Source: Janibacter cremeus
GTDB lineage: Bacteria; Actinomycetota; Actinomycetes; Actinomycetales; Dermatophilaceae
Direction of reading: 5' to 3'
Assembly: GCF_013409205.1 (NCBI RefSeq)
Contig: NZ_JACCAE010000001.1
Location: 248,001 to 312,000, forward strand
DNA length: 64,000 bases
In this document: one piece after another, positions 34,826-43,157 of the stretch
Numbering within the stretch: the first letter of the stretch is position 1
Layout of the letters: each line of letters begins with the position of its first letter
The notes under the pieces: model-generated
What the model was told of the DNA's origin: nothing
Databases searched by the model: none
Seen by the model: the letters and a program-made list of their open reading frames with translations, nothing else
Translations under genes and position numbers: made by a program

Positions 34826-36432
34826 CCTACGGCGGGTGGCGTCGAGAACGCCCGCAGGAAGTGGTCCCGGACGATGTCCATCCGCCACTGCGGCGACTGC
34901 TCCTGCGGCACGAGCCCGGGGGTCCACAACCACCACGCCATCGCGTCCCGCACCGCCGGGTCCCCGGTGATCAGCGACACCGGGACGTCGTGGCCGGCCT
35001 CCTCGCCGGCGACGTGGCCCCACGGCTGGTGGTCCCCCACGAGCAGCACGACGAGATCGGGGTCCGGGTGCTCGACGACGAAGGAGATCACCGACTCCAG
35101 CGAGTACCCGATCGACGCGGCGTAGCGCGAGCGCACGTCGTCATCACCCTCGTCGGCGCAGCCGGGCATGCACGCGTACACCGACCCGTCGCCGACGCCC
35201 TCCCACGGCACCTGGGGCGGTGGTTGCGGCCACGGGTTGTGGCTGGTGACGAGGTCGATCTCCGCCATGACGGGCCCATCGCCCTGCGAGAGCACCTCCC
35301 GCTGGAACCACGACAGCGTGTACTGGTCGGGCACGCCACCCCACCCCAGCGGTGGCCCCCGGTAGTCCAGGTCGTCGGCGGCGTACAGCTCGTCGAACCC
35401 GTAGAACGCCTGCCCCTGCGGCCACTGCTCCTGCACCGCCGGCTGCACGAAGCTCGTGCGCCACCCTGCGTCGTCGAACGCCCGGGTCAAGGTCAGCCGG
35501 TCCGAGGAGAGCAGCTGATCGTGGCGGCGGTCGCTGTCCACCCACAGCCCCGACTGCAGGCTCGCGTGCGCCAGCCACGACCCCGCGCCGAAGGTCGGCG
35601 ACGTCAGCCAGGCGCTGCGCGCCGTGAACCCCACCTCGCCCAAGGACTGCTCGCCGGCGGTCAGGACGGGGGTGACCCCCTTCGCCAGCTCCGGGTCTCT
35701 CAGCGCCGCCCGGCCGTAGCTCTCGACGAAGACGACGAGGACGTCCTTGCCCGCCAGTCCCCGCAGCGACCCGGCTCGCGCCGCGACGGGGTCGGTGGCG
35801 ATGGCTTCGGCGAAGACCCCCTCGTCGCGGTAGTCGTTCACGCCGTCGGCGACGTGGTCGTGGACGAGCTGCGCCGTGGCTCGGGAGGTCACCGGCTCGC
35901 CGGCCACCTGCGCACCCGTGGCCGCGAGCGTGCCGCCGGCGAGTGTCCCGACGAGCAGCACCACGACGGCCCGGGTGCGGTGGACGGTCACCAGGCGCGC
36001 CAGCCGCGCCATCGCGAGCACCAGCAGGGCCGCCAGGAGCAGCGTCGCCACGACCGACGCGACGACGGCGAGCACCGCCCAGCCCGGCCCGGCCCACCCG
36101 GAGAGCACCTCATACCCCCGGACGAGGTTGGTCAGGTCGTAGTAGACGTGGAACCGGCGGTCCGCCACGACGGAGAAGCCGATGTCCAGTGCCTTGAGGA
36201 CCACGACGAGCGCGAGCAGTGCCCCCAAGGTCATCGCCACCGCCGGCCGGGCCACCCGCGGCACGACGATCAGCACCGCGAGCCCCACCAGGAGCGTCAA
36301 CGGCAGGCTCACCAGCGAGACCCACGTCAGCTGCGCCACCGACGACGGCAGCACCAGCGCACCCCACACGAGGGCAGCGGCGAGCACGCTCCAGCCCGCG
36401 GCCGCGAGCCGACCTGCTCTGTCCCGAACCAT
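34726..36432 (-). CDS. Membrane sulfatase / LTA-synthase-like enzyme
   Basis: A 568-residue protein with about five transmembrane helices in its first ~175 residues and a large extracellular alkaline-phosphatase-superfamily domain. That domain starts DVLVVFVESYGR near residue 228, as in LtaS/phosphoglycerol transferases (NVIYIHLES-like), with a later LLVGDHQPWGH metal motif near residue 480. LtaS relatives transfer phosphoglycerol or phosphoethanolamine from lipids to glycans on the outer face. It is divergent from the pterin/glycosyltransferase operon and is probably its membrane-modifying partner. The Thr nucleophile position is not certain from sight. The C-terminal tail overlaps the SDR gene. 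Confidence 0.85.
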   Translation of the reverse strand: MVRDRAGRLAAAGWSVLAAALVWGALVLPSSVAQLTWVSLVSLPLTLLVGLAVLIVVPRVARPAVAMTLGALLALVVVLKALDIGFSVVADRRFHVYYDLTNLVRGYEVLSGWAGPGWAVLAVVASVVATLLLAALLVLAMARLARLVTVHRTRAVVVLLVGTLAGGTLAATGAQVAGEPVTSRATAQLVHDHVADGVNDYRDEGVFAEAIATDPVAARAGSLRGLAGKDVLVVFVESYGRAALRDPELAKGVTPVLTAGEQSLGEVGFTARSAWLTSPTFGAGSWLAHASLQSGLWVDSDRRHDQLLSSDRLTLTRAFDDAGWRTSFVQPAVQEQWPQGQAFYGFDELYAADDLDYRGPPLGWGGVPDQYTLSWFQREVLSQGDGPVMAEIDLVTSHNPWPQPPPQVPWEGVGDGSVYACMPGCADEGDDDVRSRYAASIGYSLESVISFVVEHPDPDLVVLLVGDHQPWGHVAGEEAGHDVPVSLITGDPAVRDAMAWWLWTPGLVPQEQSPQWRMDIVRDHFLRAFSTPPAVGHDPFGQLSGTSTPPVTTGSPSGAKSAHESRGR

Positions 36433-36448
36433 GACGCCTCCGTGGTCC

Positions 36449-36454
36449 TACGAT
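36449..36454 (+). promoter_or_regulatory. Candidate -10 box of the pterin/glycolipid operon
   Basis: TACGAT lies 44 bases before the GTG at 36498 in the short divergent gap with the sulfatase-like gene. It is the only clear TAnnnT box in this gap. Confidence 0.4.
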
Positions 36455-36497
36455 AGGGAGGACAGCGGCAGCGCCGTCGCGTCAGGAGGTGTCGGAG

Positions 36498-37502
36498 GTG
36501 AGTGCCCCGGCCCGCCACGCGCGCGCCTACTGGGTGGTCGAGCCCGGACGCGGTGAGATCCGCTCCGCGCCACTGCCCTCCCCCGGTCCCGACGAGGTCC
36601 TCGTGCGGGCGCTCTTCTCGGGGATCAGTCGCGGCACCGAGGCCCTCGTCCTGCGCGGGGAGGTCCCGCCGGACCAGTACGAGGTGATGCGGGCGCCGTT
36701 GCAGCAGGGGGACTTCCCGGGCCCGGTGAAGTACGGCTACCTGTCCGTCGGGGTCGTCGAGGACGGGCCGGCGCACCTGCTCGACCGGACCGTCTTCTGC
36801 CTGCACCCGCACCAGACGCGCTACGTCGTCCCGGCCGACGCGGTCGTCCCCGTCCCCGACGACGTTCCCGCGCAGCGAGCGGTGCTCACGGGCGCGCTCG
36901 AGACGGCGGTCAACGGTCTGTGGGACGTCCCGCCGCTGATCGGTGACCGGATCAGCGTCGTCGGTGGCGGGATGGTGGGGTGTTGTGCCGCACGGCTGCT
37001 CGCGCGTTTCCCCGGGGTCGAGGTCACCCTCGTCGACGTGGACGACGCCCGCGGGTCGGTGGCAGAGGCGCTGGGGGTGGGCTTCGCCCGACCGGAGCAG
37101 GCGAAGGGGGGCCAGGACCTCGTCATCCACACCAGCGCGTCCTCGGCCGGCCTGCAGACGTCGCTGGACCTGCTGCGCAGTGAGGGCACCGTGCTCGACC
37201 TCAGCTGGTACGGCACCCGCGGCGTCGAGCTCGCCCTCGGCGGCAGCTACCACTCCGGGCGGCTGCGGATCCGCTCCAGCCAGGTCGGCACGGTCGCCGA
37301 CGCCCGGCGCGGGCACCGCTCCCCGACCGAGCGCACGGCGGTCTCGCTCCAGCTGTTGCGGGACAACGCCTTCGACGTGCTGCTGACGGGGGCGACCCCC
37401 TTCGCGCAGCTGCCGCAGGTCATGACCGAGGTGTGCGAAGGGCGGCGCCCGGCCATCTGCCACGTCGTCACCTACGAGGGAGAGAGTGAGAGGCCCGGAT
37501 GA
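36498..37502 (+). CDS. MDR-family zinc-type alcohol dehydrogenase-like oxidoreductase
   Basis: A 334-residue medium-chain reductase. The GroES-like half includes [23 protein letters not shown]; the Rossmann half has [20 protein letters not shown] near residue 155, then [18 protein letters not shown]. The usual catalytic zinc cysteine after the first strand is replaced by Ser in SGISRGTE, as in the bacteriochlorophyllide/threonine-type clade often called zinc-binding but lacking the classic ligands. The GTG at 36498 is preferred over that at 36489, which lies within the AGGAGG ribosome site. It overlaps the next gene by four bases and heads the operon. Confidence 0.86.
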   Translation: MSAPARHARAYWVVEPGRGEIRSAPLPSPGPDEVLVRALFSGISRGTEALVLRGEVPPDQYEVMRAPLQQGDFPGPVKYGYLSVGVVEDGPAHLLDRTVFCLHPHQTRYVVPADAVVPVPDDVPAQRAVLTGALETAVNGLWDVPPLIGDRISVVGGGMVGCCAARLLARFPGVEVTLVDVDDARGSVAEALGVGFARPEQAKGGQDLVIHTSASSAGLQTSLDLLRSEGTVLDLSWYGTRGVELALGGSYHSGRLRIRSSQVGTVADARRGHRSPTERTAVSLQLLRDNAFDVLLTGATPFAQLPQVMTEVCEGRRPAICHVVTYEGESERPG

Positions 37503-37906
37503 AACACGCGAAGTTCTCCGCGACGGTGCGCGACCACATGATGATCGCGCACAGCCTGGGCGGTGAGGTCTTCGGTCCGGCGCAGCGGCTGCACGGCGCG
37601 ACGTACGTCGTGGACGCGACCTTCCACAGCGCGACGCTGACACCGGACGGGATCGTCGTCGACATCGGCCGGGCGGCCGAGGAGCTGAAGGACTCGCTCG
37701 CCGGGTTGAACTACCGCAACCTGGACGAGGAGCCGGACTTCGCCGGTCGCAACACGACGACCGAGGCGCTGGCCTTCGCCGTCGCCGAGCAGCTCGCCCG
37801 GCGGGTGGCCGAGGGCCGTCTGGGGCCGGGCGAGCACCTGAGCCGGATCACGGTCACCCTGCACGAGTCGCACATCGCCTCCGCGAGCTGCGAGGTGGTG
37901 TTGTGA
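37499..37906 (+). CDS. 6-pyruvoyl-tetrahydropterin synthase / QueD homologue with degenerate active site
   Basis: A 135-residue T-fold protein. PTPS/QueD features are MIAHSL (first zinc histidine), [26 protein letters not shown], an NTTTEALA substrate segment and [14 protein letters not shown] with the pterin-anchoring glutamate. Against E. coli QueD several key residues differ: the catalytic Cys of CGRLHGH is Ala (AQRLHGA), the second zinc histidine is Ala, and the LDHHYLN catalytic histidine region reads LNYRNLD. So it binds a pterin or related GTP-derived compound but probably runs different chemistry. ATGA overlaps couple it to both neighbours. Confidence 0.85.
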   Translation: MKHAKFSATVRDHMMIAHSLGGEVFGPAQRLHGATYVVDATFHSATLTPDGIVVDIGRAAEELKDSLAGLNYRNLDEEPDFAGRNTTTEALAFAVAEQLARRVAEGRLGPGEHLSRITVTLHESHIASASCEVVL

Positions 37907-38952
37907 GCACCGTGCACGTCGTGCTGCCGGGCGACATCGACGACCCCCTCCATCCCAGCGGGGGGAACGCCTACGACCGGGAGGTGTGCACCGGCCTGGC
38001 GGCGCTCGGGTGGAGCGTGCGCGAGCACCCGGTGGCCGGGTCGTGGCCGCACCCGGAGCCGGAGTCACGGGCGGGGTTGGCGACGACCTTCGCGGGACTG
38101 CCTGACGGCGCGGTGGTGCTGCTGGATGGACTGGTCGCGCTCGCGGCGCCGACGCAGACGGCCGTGGCGAGCGAGCGGCTGCGGGTGGTCGTGCTCGCGC
38201 ACATGGTGGGCCCGGACGAGGACGCCCCGGCGGAGCGGGTCGCGCTGCTGTCCGCGGCCGGGGTCGTGACGACGAGTGCGTGGACGCGGGACCAGCTGGT
38301 GGAGCGGCACGCCCTGCCGGCCGAGCGGGTGCACGTCGCCGAACCGGGCGCTCACCACGCCGAGGCCACCGTCGGCAGCGAGGCCGGCGGTCGGCTGTTG
38401 TGCGTCGGGCCGATCTCCCGGGCCAAGGGTCACGACGTGCTCCTCGAGGCCCTCGCGGACGTCGCCGACCTGCCGTGGACGTGCACGTGCGTCGGGCCGC
38501 TCGACCGGGACCCGGTCCTGGTGGGCACGCTGCGCGATCGTGTCGAGCAGCTCGGCCTGACCGACCGGGTCACCCTCACCGGGGCGCTGCCCGACCTGTC
38601 CGAGCAGTACGCCGACACCGACCTGCTGGTCCACCCCACCCGAGCCGAGGCCTACGGGATGGTCGTCACCGAGGCCCTCGCCCATGCGGTGCCGGTCCTG
38701 GCCTCCGACGTCGGCGGGGTGCCGCTGGCGCTGGGGCACGCCGAGAGCCACCGGCCGGGGATGCTCGTGCCTCCCGGGGACCCGCACGCCCTGGCCGAGG
38801 CGCTGCGGCTGTGGCTCGACGACGCGGACACCCGTGCCCGGTTGCGCAGTGCCGCCGGTGCGCGGCGGCGGGAGCTGACGCCCTGGCGGGAAACGGTCAC
38901 CCGCGTGGCGCAGGTGCTGAGTGAGGTGGCGGATGGCCCGCGCAGTCCCTGA
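37903..38952 (+). CDS. GT4-family glycosyltransferase
   Basis: A 349-residue GT-B fold enzyme that transfers a sugar from a nucleotide donor. The C-terminal half has [20 protein letters not shown] and [29 protein letters not shown], with the GT4 E-x7-E pair and donor loop. The N-terminal acceptor half includes [12 protein letters not shown]. No membrane helix is present. The GTG start overlaps the preceding stop (GTGA), and its own end overlaps the next gene by 20 bases. In the cluster it may glycosylate the pterin/pyrimidine product or a lipid acceptor. Confidence 0.9.
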   Translation: MSTVHVVLPGDIDDPLHPSGGNAYDREVCTGLAALGWSVREHPVAGSWPHPEPESRAGLATTFAGLPDGAVVLLDGLVALAAPTQTAVASERLRVVVLAHMVGPDEDAPAERVALLSAAGVVTTSAWTRDQLVERHALPAERVHVAEPGAHHAEATVGSEAGGRLLCVGPISRAKGHDVLLEALADVADLPWTCTCVGPLDRDPVLVGTLRDRVEQLGLTDRVTLTGALPDLSEQYADTDLLVHPTRAEAYGMVVTEALAHAVPVLASDVGGVPLALGHAESHRPGMLVPPGDPHALAEALRLWLDDADTRARLRSAAGARRRELTPWRETVTRVAQVLSEVADGPRSP

Positions 38953-40084
38953 CCCCCCACGCTCCCCGAGCCCCACACGCTCCCTGAGGTGCGAGCGCCC
39001 CCCGGGCGTGAGCCTCGAAGGGACCCGAGCGCACTACGCGAGGTGGCTCCGCCCCGCCGTCGGCGCAGCCATCCTCGCGGTGCTGCTGTGGCAGGTGGGC
39101 GCCGAACCCTTCGTCACCGCGCTGACCGAGGTCACGTGGCCGGCGCTGCTGGCCGCGCTGGCGATCACGGTCGTGACGACGGTGTGCGCCGCGTGGCGGT
39201 GGAGCGTGGTCGCGACCGGTCTGGGCGTGCGGATCGCACCTCCCGCCGCGGTCACCGCGTACTACCGCTCGCAGTTCCTCAACTCGGTGCTGCCGGGCGG
39301 GGTCCTCGGCGACGTCCACCGCGCGGTGCGCCACGGCCACGACGTGGACCGGATGGGACGGGGGGTCCGCTCGGTGGTCTGGGAGCGCGTCCTCGGGCAG
39401 GTGGTCCAGGTGGTGCTGACCGTGGTCGTGCTGGTCGTGCTGCCCTCGCCGGTGCGCGCGATTGCGGTGGTCGCAGTCGTCGGTCTGGTGGCCGTGGGTC
39501 TCGCGGCCGGAGTCATCCGGTCGCTGAGGCGCGAGCGCCCCCCGGTGGCTGAGGCGGGAGCGCCTCCGGTGGCTGAGGTGGGAGCGCCCCCGGGCGCGAC
39601 CCTCGAAGCCACAACCGTCGTCATCCTCACCTCCGTCCTGGCCGTGCTCGGTCACGTCACGGTCCTGCTCGTGGCGATGTCCGCGGCGGGTGTCGAGGTC
39701 TCGTTGGGTCGGCGGGTGGCGTTGGCGCTGATCGTGCTGCTGGGGGCGGCGATCCCGGCGAGCCTCGCCGGGTGGGGCCCGCGCGAAGGGGTGGCCGCGT
39801 ACGCCTTCGAAGCGGCCGGTCTGGGCGCGGCAACCGGGGTGAGCGTCGCCGTGCTCTACGGGGTGCTCGCGCTCGTGGCCACGCTGCCCGGCGCGCTCCT
39901 CCTGGTGACTCCTCGACCCCGGTGGCTGACACGCGACTCCAACCCAACCCCACGCTCGCTGAGGTATGAGCGCCCGCAGCGTCTCTCCCGGTGGTTAAGG
40001 CGCGAGTCCGCCCCAACCCCCCGCTCGCTGAGGTGTGAGCGCCCGCTAGGGCGCGAACCTCGAAGCGACAGAGCCCAAACATGA
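38933..40084 (+). CDS. Lysylphosphatidylglycerol-synthase-like (UPF0104) membrane protein carrying in-frame repeats
   Basis: A 383-residue protein with about eight transmembrane helices and the UPF0104/LPG-synthase core: YYRSQFLNSVLPGGVLGDVHRAVRHG, WERVLGQVVQV and, later, GWGPREGVAAYAF. Relatives act as lipid flippases or glycolipid transporters. Three clusters of the dispersed palindromic repeat lie inside the frame: at residues ~16-30, ~196-224 (reading PPVAEAGAPPVAEVGAPPG, a hydrophilic loop) and over the last ~55 residues. All keep the frame open but add non-native Arg/Pro/Glu sequence. The ATG at 38933 is used; a GTG at 38921 is possible. ATGA overlap with the next gene. Confidence 0.82.
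   Translation: MARAVPDPPRSPSPTRSLRCERPPGVSLEGTRAHYARWLRPAVGAAILAVLLWQVGAEPFVTALTEVTWPALLAALAITVVTTVCAAWRWSVVATGLGVRIAPPAAVTAYYRSQFLNSVLPGGVLGDVHRAVRHGHDVDRMGRGVRSVVWERVLGQVVQVVLTVVVLVVLPSPVRAIAVVAVVGLVAVGLAAGVIRSLRRERPPVAEAGAPPVAEVGAPPGATLEATTVVILTSVLAVLGHVTVLLVAMSAAGVEVSLGRRVALALIVLLGAAIPASLAGWGPREGVAAYAFEAAGLGAATGVSVAVLYGVLALVATLPGALLLVTPRPRWLTRDSNPTPRSLRYERPQRLSRWLRRESAPTPRSLRCERPLGREPRSDRAQT
38979..39020 (+). repeat. Dispersed palindromic repeat, copy C (in coding sequence)
   Basis: GCTCCCTGAGGTGCGAGCG at the left and GTGAGCCTCGAAG at the right, inside the N-terminal codons of the UPF0104 gene. Confidence 0.65.
39519..39612 (+). repeat. Dispersed palindromic repeat, triple array D (in coding sequence)
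   Basis: Three left arms follow each other: GGTCGCTGAGGCGCGAG, GGTGGCTGAGGCGGGAG and GGTGGCTGAGGTGGGAG, then one right arm CCTCGAAGCCAC. The array lies in frame between two membrane helices of the UPF0104 protein. Confidence 0.75.
39920..40070 (+). repeat. Dispersed palindromic repeat, compound array E (gene 3' end)
   Basis: Left-arm variants at 39920 (GGTGGCTGACACGCGA), 39954 (CGCTCGCTGAGGTATGAG), 39990 (GGTGGTTAAGGCGCGAG) and 40022 (CGCTCGCTGAGGTGTGAG), closed by AACCTCGAAGCGAC. The array encodes the arginine-rich tail of the UPF0104 protein. Confidence 0.7.
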
Positions 40085-40767
40085 CCCGCCCCTACACCAC
40101 CCTCAGCTGCGCCGTCTCCCTCGACGGCTATCTCGACGACACGTCACCGCAGCGGCTGTTGCTCTCCAACGACGCGGACTTCGATCGGGTCGACCAGGTC
40201 CGCGCGGACAGCGACGCGATCCTCGTGGGCGCCTGCACCCTGCGCCAGGACGACCCTCGGCTGCTCGTGCGCAGCGAGGCGCGGGTGCGCGAGCGGCTCA
40301 CGGCCGGACGTACGTCCTCGCCGGTGAAGGTGACGGTGAGCGAGCGGGCCGACTTCGACCCGGGCGCGAGGTTCTTCACCCGAGGCGATGTCGACAAGCT
40401 CGTCTACTGCGGGCGGGATGGGTTCTCTGACGCTCGTGCCCGGATCGGGTCGGCAGCGACGGTCGTCGACGCAGGCCGACCGGTGGCCATGGGATGGGTG
40501 TGCGCCGACCTGGCCGAGCGGGGTGTCGAGCGCCTGCTCGTCGAGGGTGGCGGGACGGTGTTGACGCAGTTCCCCGCGCAGGGGTTGGCCGACGAGCTGC
40601 ACCTGGTGGTGGCGCCCTTCCTCGTCGGGGACTCGCGGGCACGGCGGTTCATCGACGACGGGCACTTCCCGTGGCGGGCCGACTCCCCCGCGCGTCTGGT
40701 CGAGACGCGCGCGATCGGTGACGTGGTGCTGCTGCGCTATGCGCTGTCCGAGCGCTGCCCGGGCTGA
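40081..40767 (+). CDS. Dihydrofolate reductase-fold protein, RibD C-terminal type
   Basis: A 228-residue reductase of the RibD_C family, which reduces the ribosyl group of pyrimidine intermediates derived from GTP in riboflavin synthesis. It shows LSCAVSLDGYLDD, ILVGACTLRQDDPRLLVR and LLVEGGGTVLTQF (NADPH site), then LHLVVAPFLVGDS. There is no N-terminal deaminase domain, so it is not a full RibD. With the PTPS homologue in the same operon, it points to a GTP-derived heterocycle as the cluster's substrate. ATGA overlap upstream; its 3' end overlaps the convergent fusion gene by 31 bases. Confidence 0.88.
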   Translation: MTRPYTTLSCAVSLDGYLDDTSPQRLLLSNDADFDRVDQVRADSDAILVGACTLRQDDPRLLVRSEARVRERLTAGRTSSPVKVTVSERADFDPGARFFTRGDVDKLVYCGRDGFSDARARIGSAATVVDAGRPVAMGWVCADLAERGVERLLVEGGGTVLTQFPAQGLADELHLVVAPFLVGDSRARRFIDDGHFPWRADSPARLVETRAIGDVVLLRYALSERCPG

Positions 40768-42206
40768 GGTGTGAGGGCGTCCGCGCCCGCCCCTCGAAGC
40801 GCGGGCTGAGCGACCGCGACGATCGCGAACTTGCGGATCCTGCCCGACCGCAGCCACTCGCTCCAGAGGCGGTGGGAGGTCAGCAGGTGCTCGATCCGGC
40901 TTGGGCCGATCTGGGCGGTGATGGCCGGCTCGCGCGTAGTCAACTCGGTCAGCAGCGAGTCGACGACCTCGCGGTGGGCGGCGCTGCGGTCCCGCTGCGA
41001 GGTGATGGTGAATCCGGACCGCTCGAGCACCTCGTGCAACTGGGGCAACGGGATCGGCCAGACGGTGTCGGCGGCGGGCATGGCAGCACGTTCGTGCTCG
41101 ATGAGGGGCTGGCCCTCCTCGACGGTGAAGGCGAACCGGCCACCGGGTGCCAGTGCCGCGTGGACCTCGCGCAGCAGGGTCTCCTTGTCGCGGAAGGCGA
41201 GCATCGTCTCCAGCAGGAGGACTATGTCGAAGAGCCCGTGCGGGAGGGGCGGAATCTGCCCGACCTCGTAGTGGCAGGTCACGTCGCCGGCACGGGCCCG
41301 GGCCGTGGCCACAGCGGAGTCGTCGGCGTCTACGCCGAGCAGCTCGCAGCCGGACTCGCTCGCGATGAGGCGGCCGGGTCCGCCTCTGCCGCAGCAGAGG
41401 TCGAGCACGCGCGTGCCCGGAGCGATGCCCGCTGCGGCGGCGAGGTCGCAGATCTGGCTGGCGGTCATGAATCCCTGCTGGTCGACGAACTCCCCCGACC
41501 CGTAGGCAGCGCGCCGTGCCTCCTGGAGTGCGTTCTCGGTGGGGTGTCGGTGGCGCCACAGCCACCAGACGTCCCGGCCGAAGGACTCGGCGATCAGGGC
41601 GAGTGCGACTAGCAGTGCGACGACCATGACGGGTGATGGGACGACACCGGCGGTGGCGACGACGAGGACGATGCTCGTGACGGCGGTGACGACCTTGCGC
41701 CAGTACCGCGGCGGCAGCTGCGCGCGCATCCACGGAAGGACCCACCCGGCGGCGCCGAAGGCGTAGCGCGCCAGGCCGATCAGCAGCACCCACCAGCCGT
41801 AGGTGGGGGCGGCCCAGATGCTCAGGACGAGCATGAGCGCGGCGTCGGCCTCCCCGTCGAACCGCGCGCCGAAGGGGGTCTCGCTCCCGGTCCACCGCGC
41901 TACCCACCCATCGACGAGGTCGAGGAAGAGCGAGACCGCCGCGAGGGCCGTGATGGTGATCGTCCACGGTGAGCCACCGACGACCAGAGCAGCGACCGCA
42001 CACGTGAGCGTGGCTCGAGTGACCGTCACCAGATCAGCAGGGTCGAGCGCATCAGCGTTGTAGTGACGCATCCCCAAGACGACGAGGACATCCAAGGCGA
42101 CGGCCGCAGCAAGAGCCACGCCCCACCCGACGGGACCCCACGATGCCAGCAGCCCAATGGCCAGGAGCAAGAGTGCCTGCGGGAGCAGCACCGTCCGAAG
42201 ACCCAT
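40737..42206 (-). CDS. CDP-alcohol phosphatidyltransferase fused to a SAM methyltransferase
   Basis: A 489-residue two-domain protein. Residues ~1-225 hold about six membrane helices and the complete CDP-alcohol phosphotransferase motif (DLVDGWVAR, then GARFDGEAD; D-x2-DG-x2-AR-x8-G-x3-D-x3-D). Residues ~245-470 are a class I methyltransferase with motif I VLDLCCGRGGPG, GVDADDSAV and FDIVLLLETM. The first half joins a polar alcohol to a CDP-activated lipid or sugar in the membrane; the second probably methylates the same product. No frameshift or stop separates them, so the fusion is real in this sequence and links both steps. ATG at 42206. Confidence 0.87.
   Translation of the reverse strand: MGLRTVLLPQALLLLAIGLLASWGPVGWGVALAAAVALDVLVVLGMRHYNADALDPADLVTVTRATLTCAVAALVVGGSPWTITITALAAVSLFLDLVDGWVARWTGSETPFGARFDGEADAALMLVLSIWAAPTYGWWVLLIGLARYAFGAAGWVLPWMRAQLPPRYWRKVVTAVTSIVLVVATAGVVPSPVMVVALLVALALIAESFGRDVWWLWRHRHPTENALQEARRAAYGSGEFVDQQGFMTASQICDLAAAAGIAPGTRVLDLCCGRGGPGRLIASESGCELLGVDADDSAVATARARAGDVTCHYEVGQIPPLPHGLFDIVLLLETMLAFRDKETLLREVHAALAPGGRFAFTVEEGQPLIEHERAAMPAADTVWPIPLPQLHEVLERSGFTITSQRDRSAAHREVVDSLLTELTTREPAITAQIGPSRIEHLLTSHRLWSEWLRSGRIRKFAIVAVAQPALRGAGADALTPQPGQRSDSA
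40761..40810 (+). repeat. Dispersed palindromic repeat, copy F
   Basis: GGGCTGAGGTGTGAGGGCG at the left and CCCCTCGAAGC at the right. It spans the stop codon of the RibD-type gene and the last codons of the convergent fusion gene. Confidence 0.65.
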
Positions 42207-42240
42207 CTGCCGAGTCTATGGAAGGCGCACCCGCCCACAA

Positions 42241-42286
42241 CGCTGGCTGAGGTGTGAGTCCGCGCAGCGGGCGAGCCTCGAAGCGA
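42241..42286 (+). repeat. Dispersed palindromic repeat, copy G
   Basis: CGCTGGCTGAGGTGTGAG at the left, GCGCAGCGGGCGAG in the middle, CCTCGAAGCGAC at the right. It fills most of the divergent gap before the methyltransferase gene. Confidence 0.7.
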
Positions 42287-42305
42287 CTTGCGAGAAGATG
42301 GCCCC

Positions 42306-43124
42306 GTGTCCGACGAAGTCGCCCGCGCCGATGCCGACTGGCTCGCTCTCCGCGAACCAGCCGACGCAGCAGCCCGCTCGACAGAGCTCGTGGAAGCCCT
42401 CCGCCCCCACCTGCCGACGGATGGGTTGGTCATCCACGACCTCGGCTGCGGCACCGGCTCGATGGCCCGCTGGCTCGCACCACAGCTGCCGGGCAACCAG
42501 CGCTGGATCGGCTACGAGCGCGACGAGGACCTCCTCAACCGCGCAGCCGCTGCTCCCCCACCGGTGTCACTCGACGGACTCACAGTCACCACCGAGACGC
42601 GCCTACGCGACATCACCCACCTCCCCACCGAGGACCTCGACGGCGCGTCACTGATCACCGCGTCGGCGCTGCTCGACATGATGACGCGCGAGGAGCTCGA
42701 GCGCATGGTCGCGAGCATCGCCGCGGCCGGGTGCCCGGCACTGATCACGCTGAGTGTCATTGGCCAGGTGGACCTGGCACCGGCGCACCCCCTCGACGAC
42801 CAGATCGCCGTCGCCTTCAACGCGCACCAGAGGCGCGACACCGGCCACGGGCCCCTGGCTGGCCCAGACGCTGTATACGTGGCCGCGCACGCCCTAAGGC
42901 TGGCTGGCTACACCCTTCACCTGACCCCGAGCCCATGGCGACTGGACTCAAGCGATACCGCCCTGCTGAAGGCGTGGCTCAAGGGCTGGGTCGACGCTGC
43001 TTGCGAGCAGGACCCTTCCCTCCGCGCCGATGCTTCCGAGTACCGAGGTCGCCGCATCCAACAGATCGGGAGCCGTGAGTTGACGGCGATGATCCACCAC
43101 CGGGAACTCCTCGCCCTGCCATGA
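42306..43124 (+). CDS. Class I SAM-dependent methyltransferase
   Basis: A 272-residue methyltransferase with motif I VIHDLGCGTGSMARWLAP, an acidic GYERDEDLLNRA for SAM ribose binding and ITASALLDMM as motif IV-like sequence; the C-terminal half lacks a clear relative, so the acceptor is unknown. The GTG at 42306 follows GAGAAG. Position next to the fusion gene and the pterin/glycosyltransferase operon suggests it modifies the same product. A small-molecule methylase is more likely than an RNA one, but this is inference. Confidence 0.83.
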   Translation: MSDEVARADADWLALREPADAAARSTELVEALRPHLPTDGLVIHDLGCGTGSMARWLAPQLPGNQRWIGYERDEDLLNRAAAAPPPVSLDGLTVTTETRLRDITHLPTEDLDGASLITASALLDMMTREELERMVASIAAAGCPALITLSVIGQVDLAPAHPLDDQIAVAFNAHQRRDTGHGPLAGPDAVYVAAHALRLAGYTLHLTPSPWRLDSSDTALLKAWLKGWVDAACEQDPSLRADASEYRGRRIQQIGSRELTAMIHHRELLALP

Positions 43125-43157
43125 TCCTTGGTCAACGGGCAATGGCTCAGGGGAGGT

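Noticed and set aside
39519..39612. CRISPR array
   Set aside because: The units are adjacent, uneven palindromic repeats without spacers of constant length; no cas genes are nearby.
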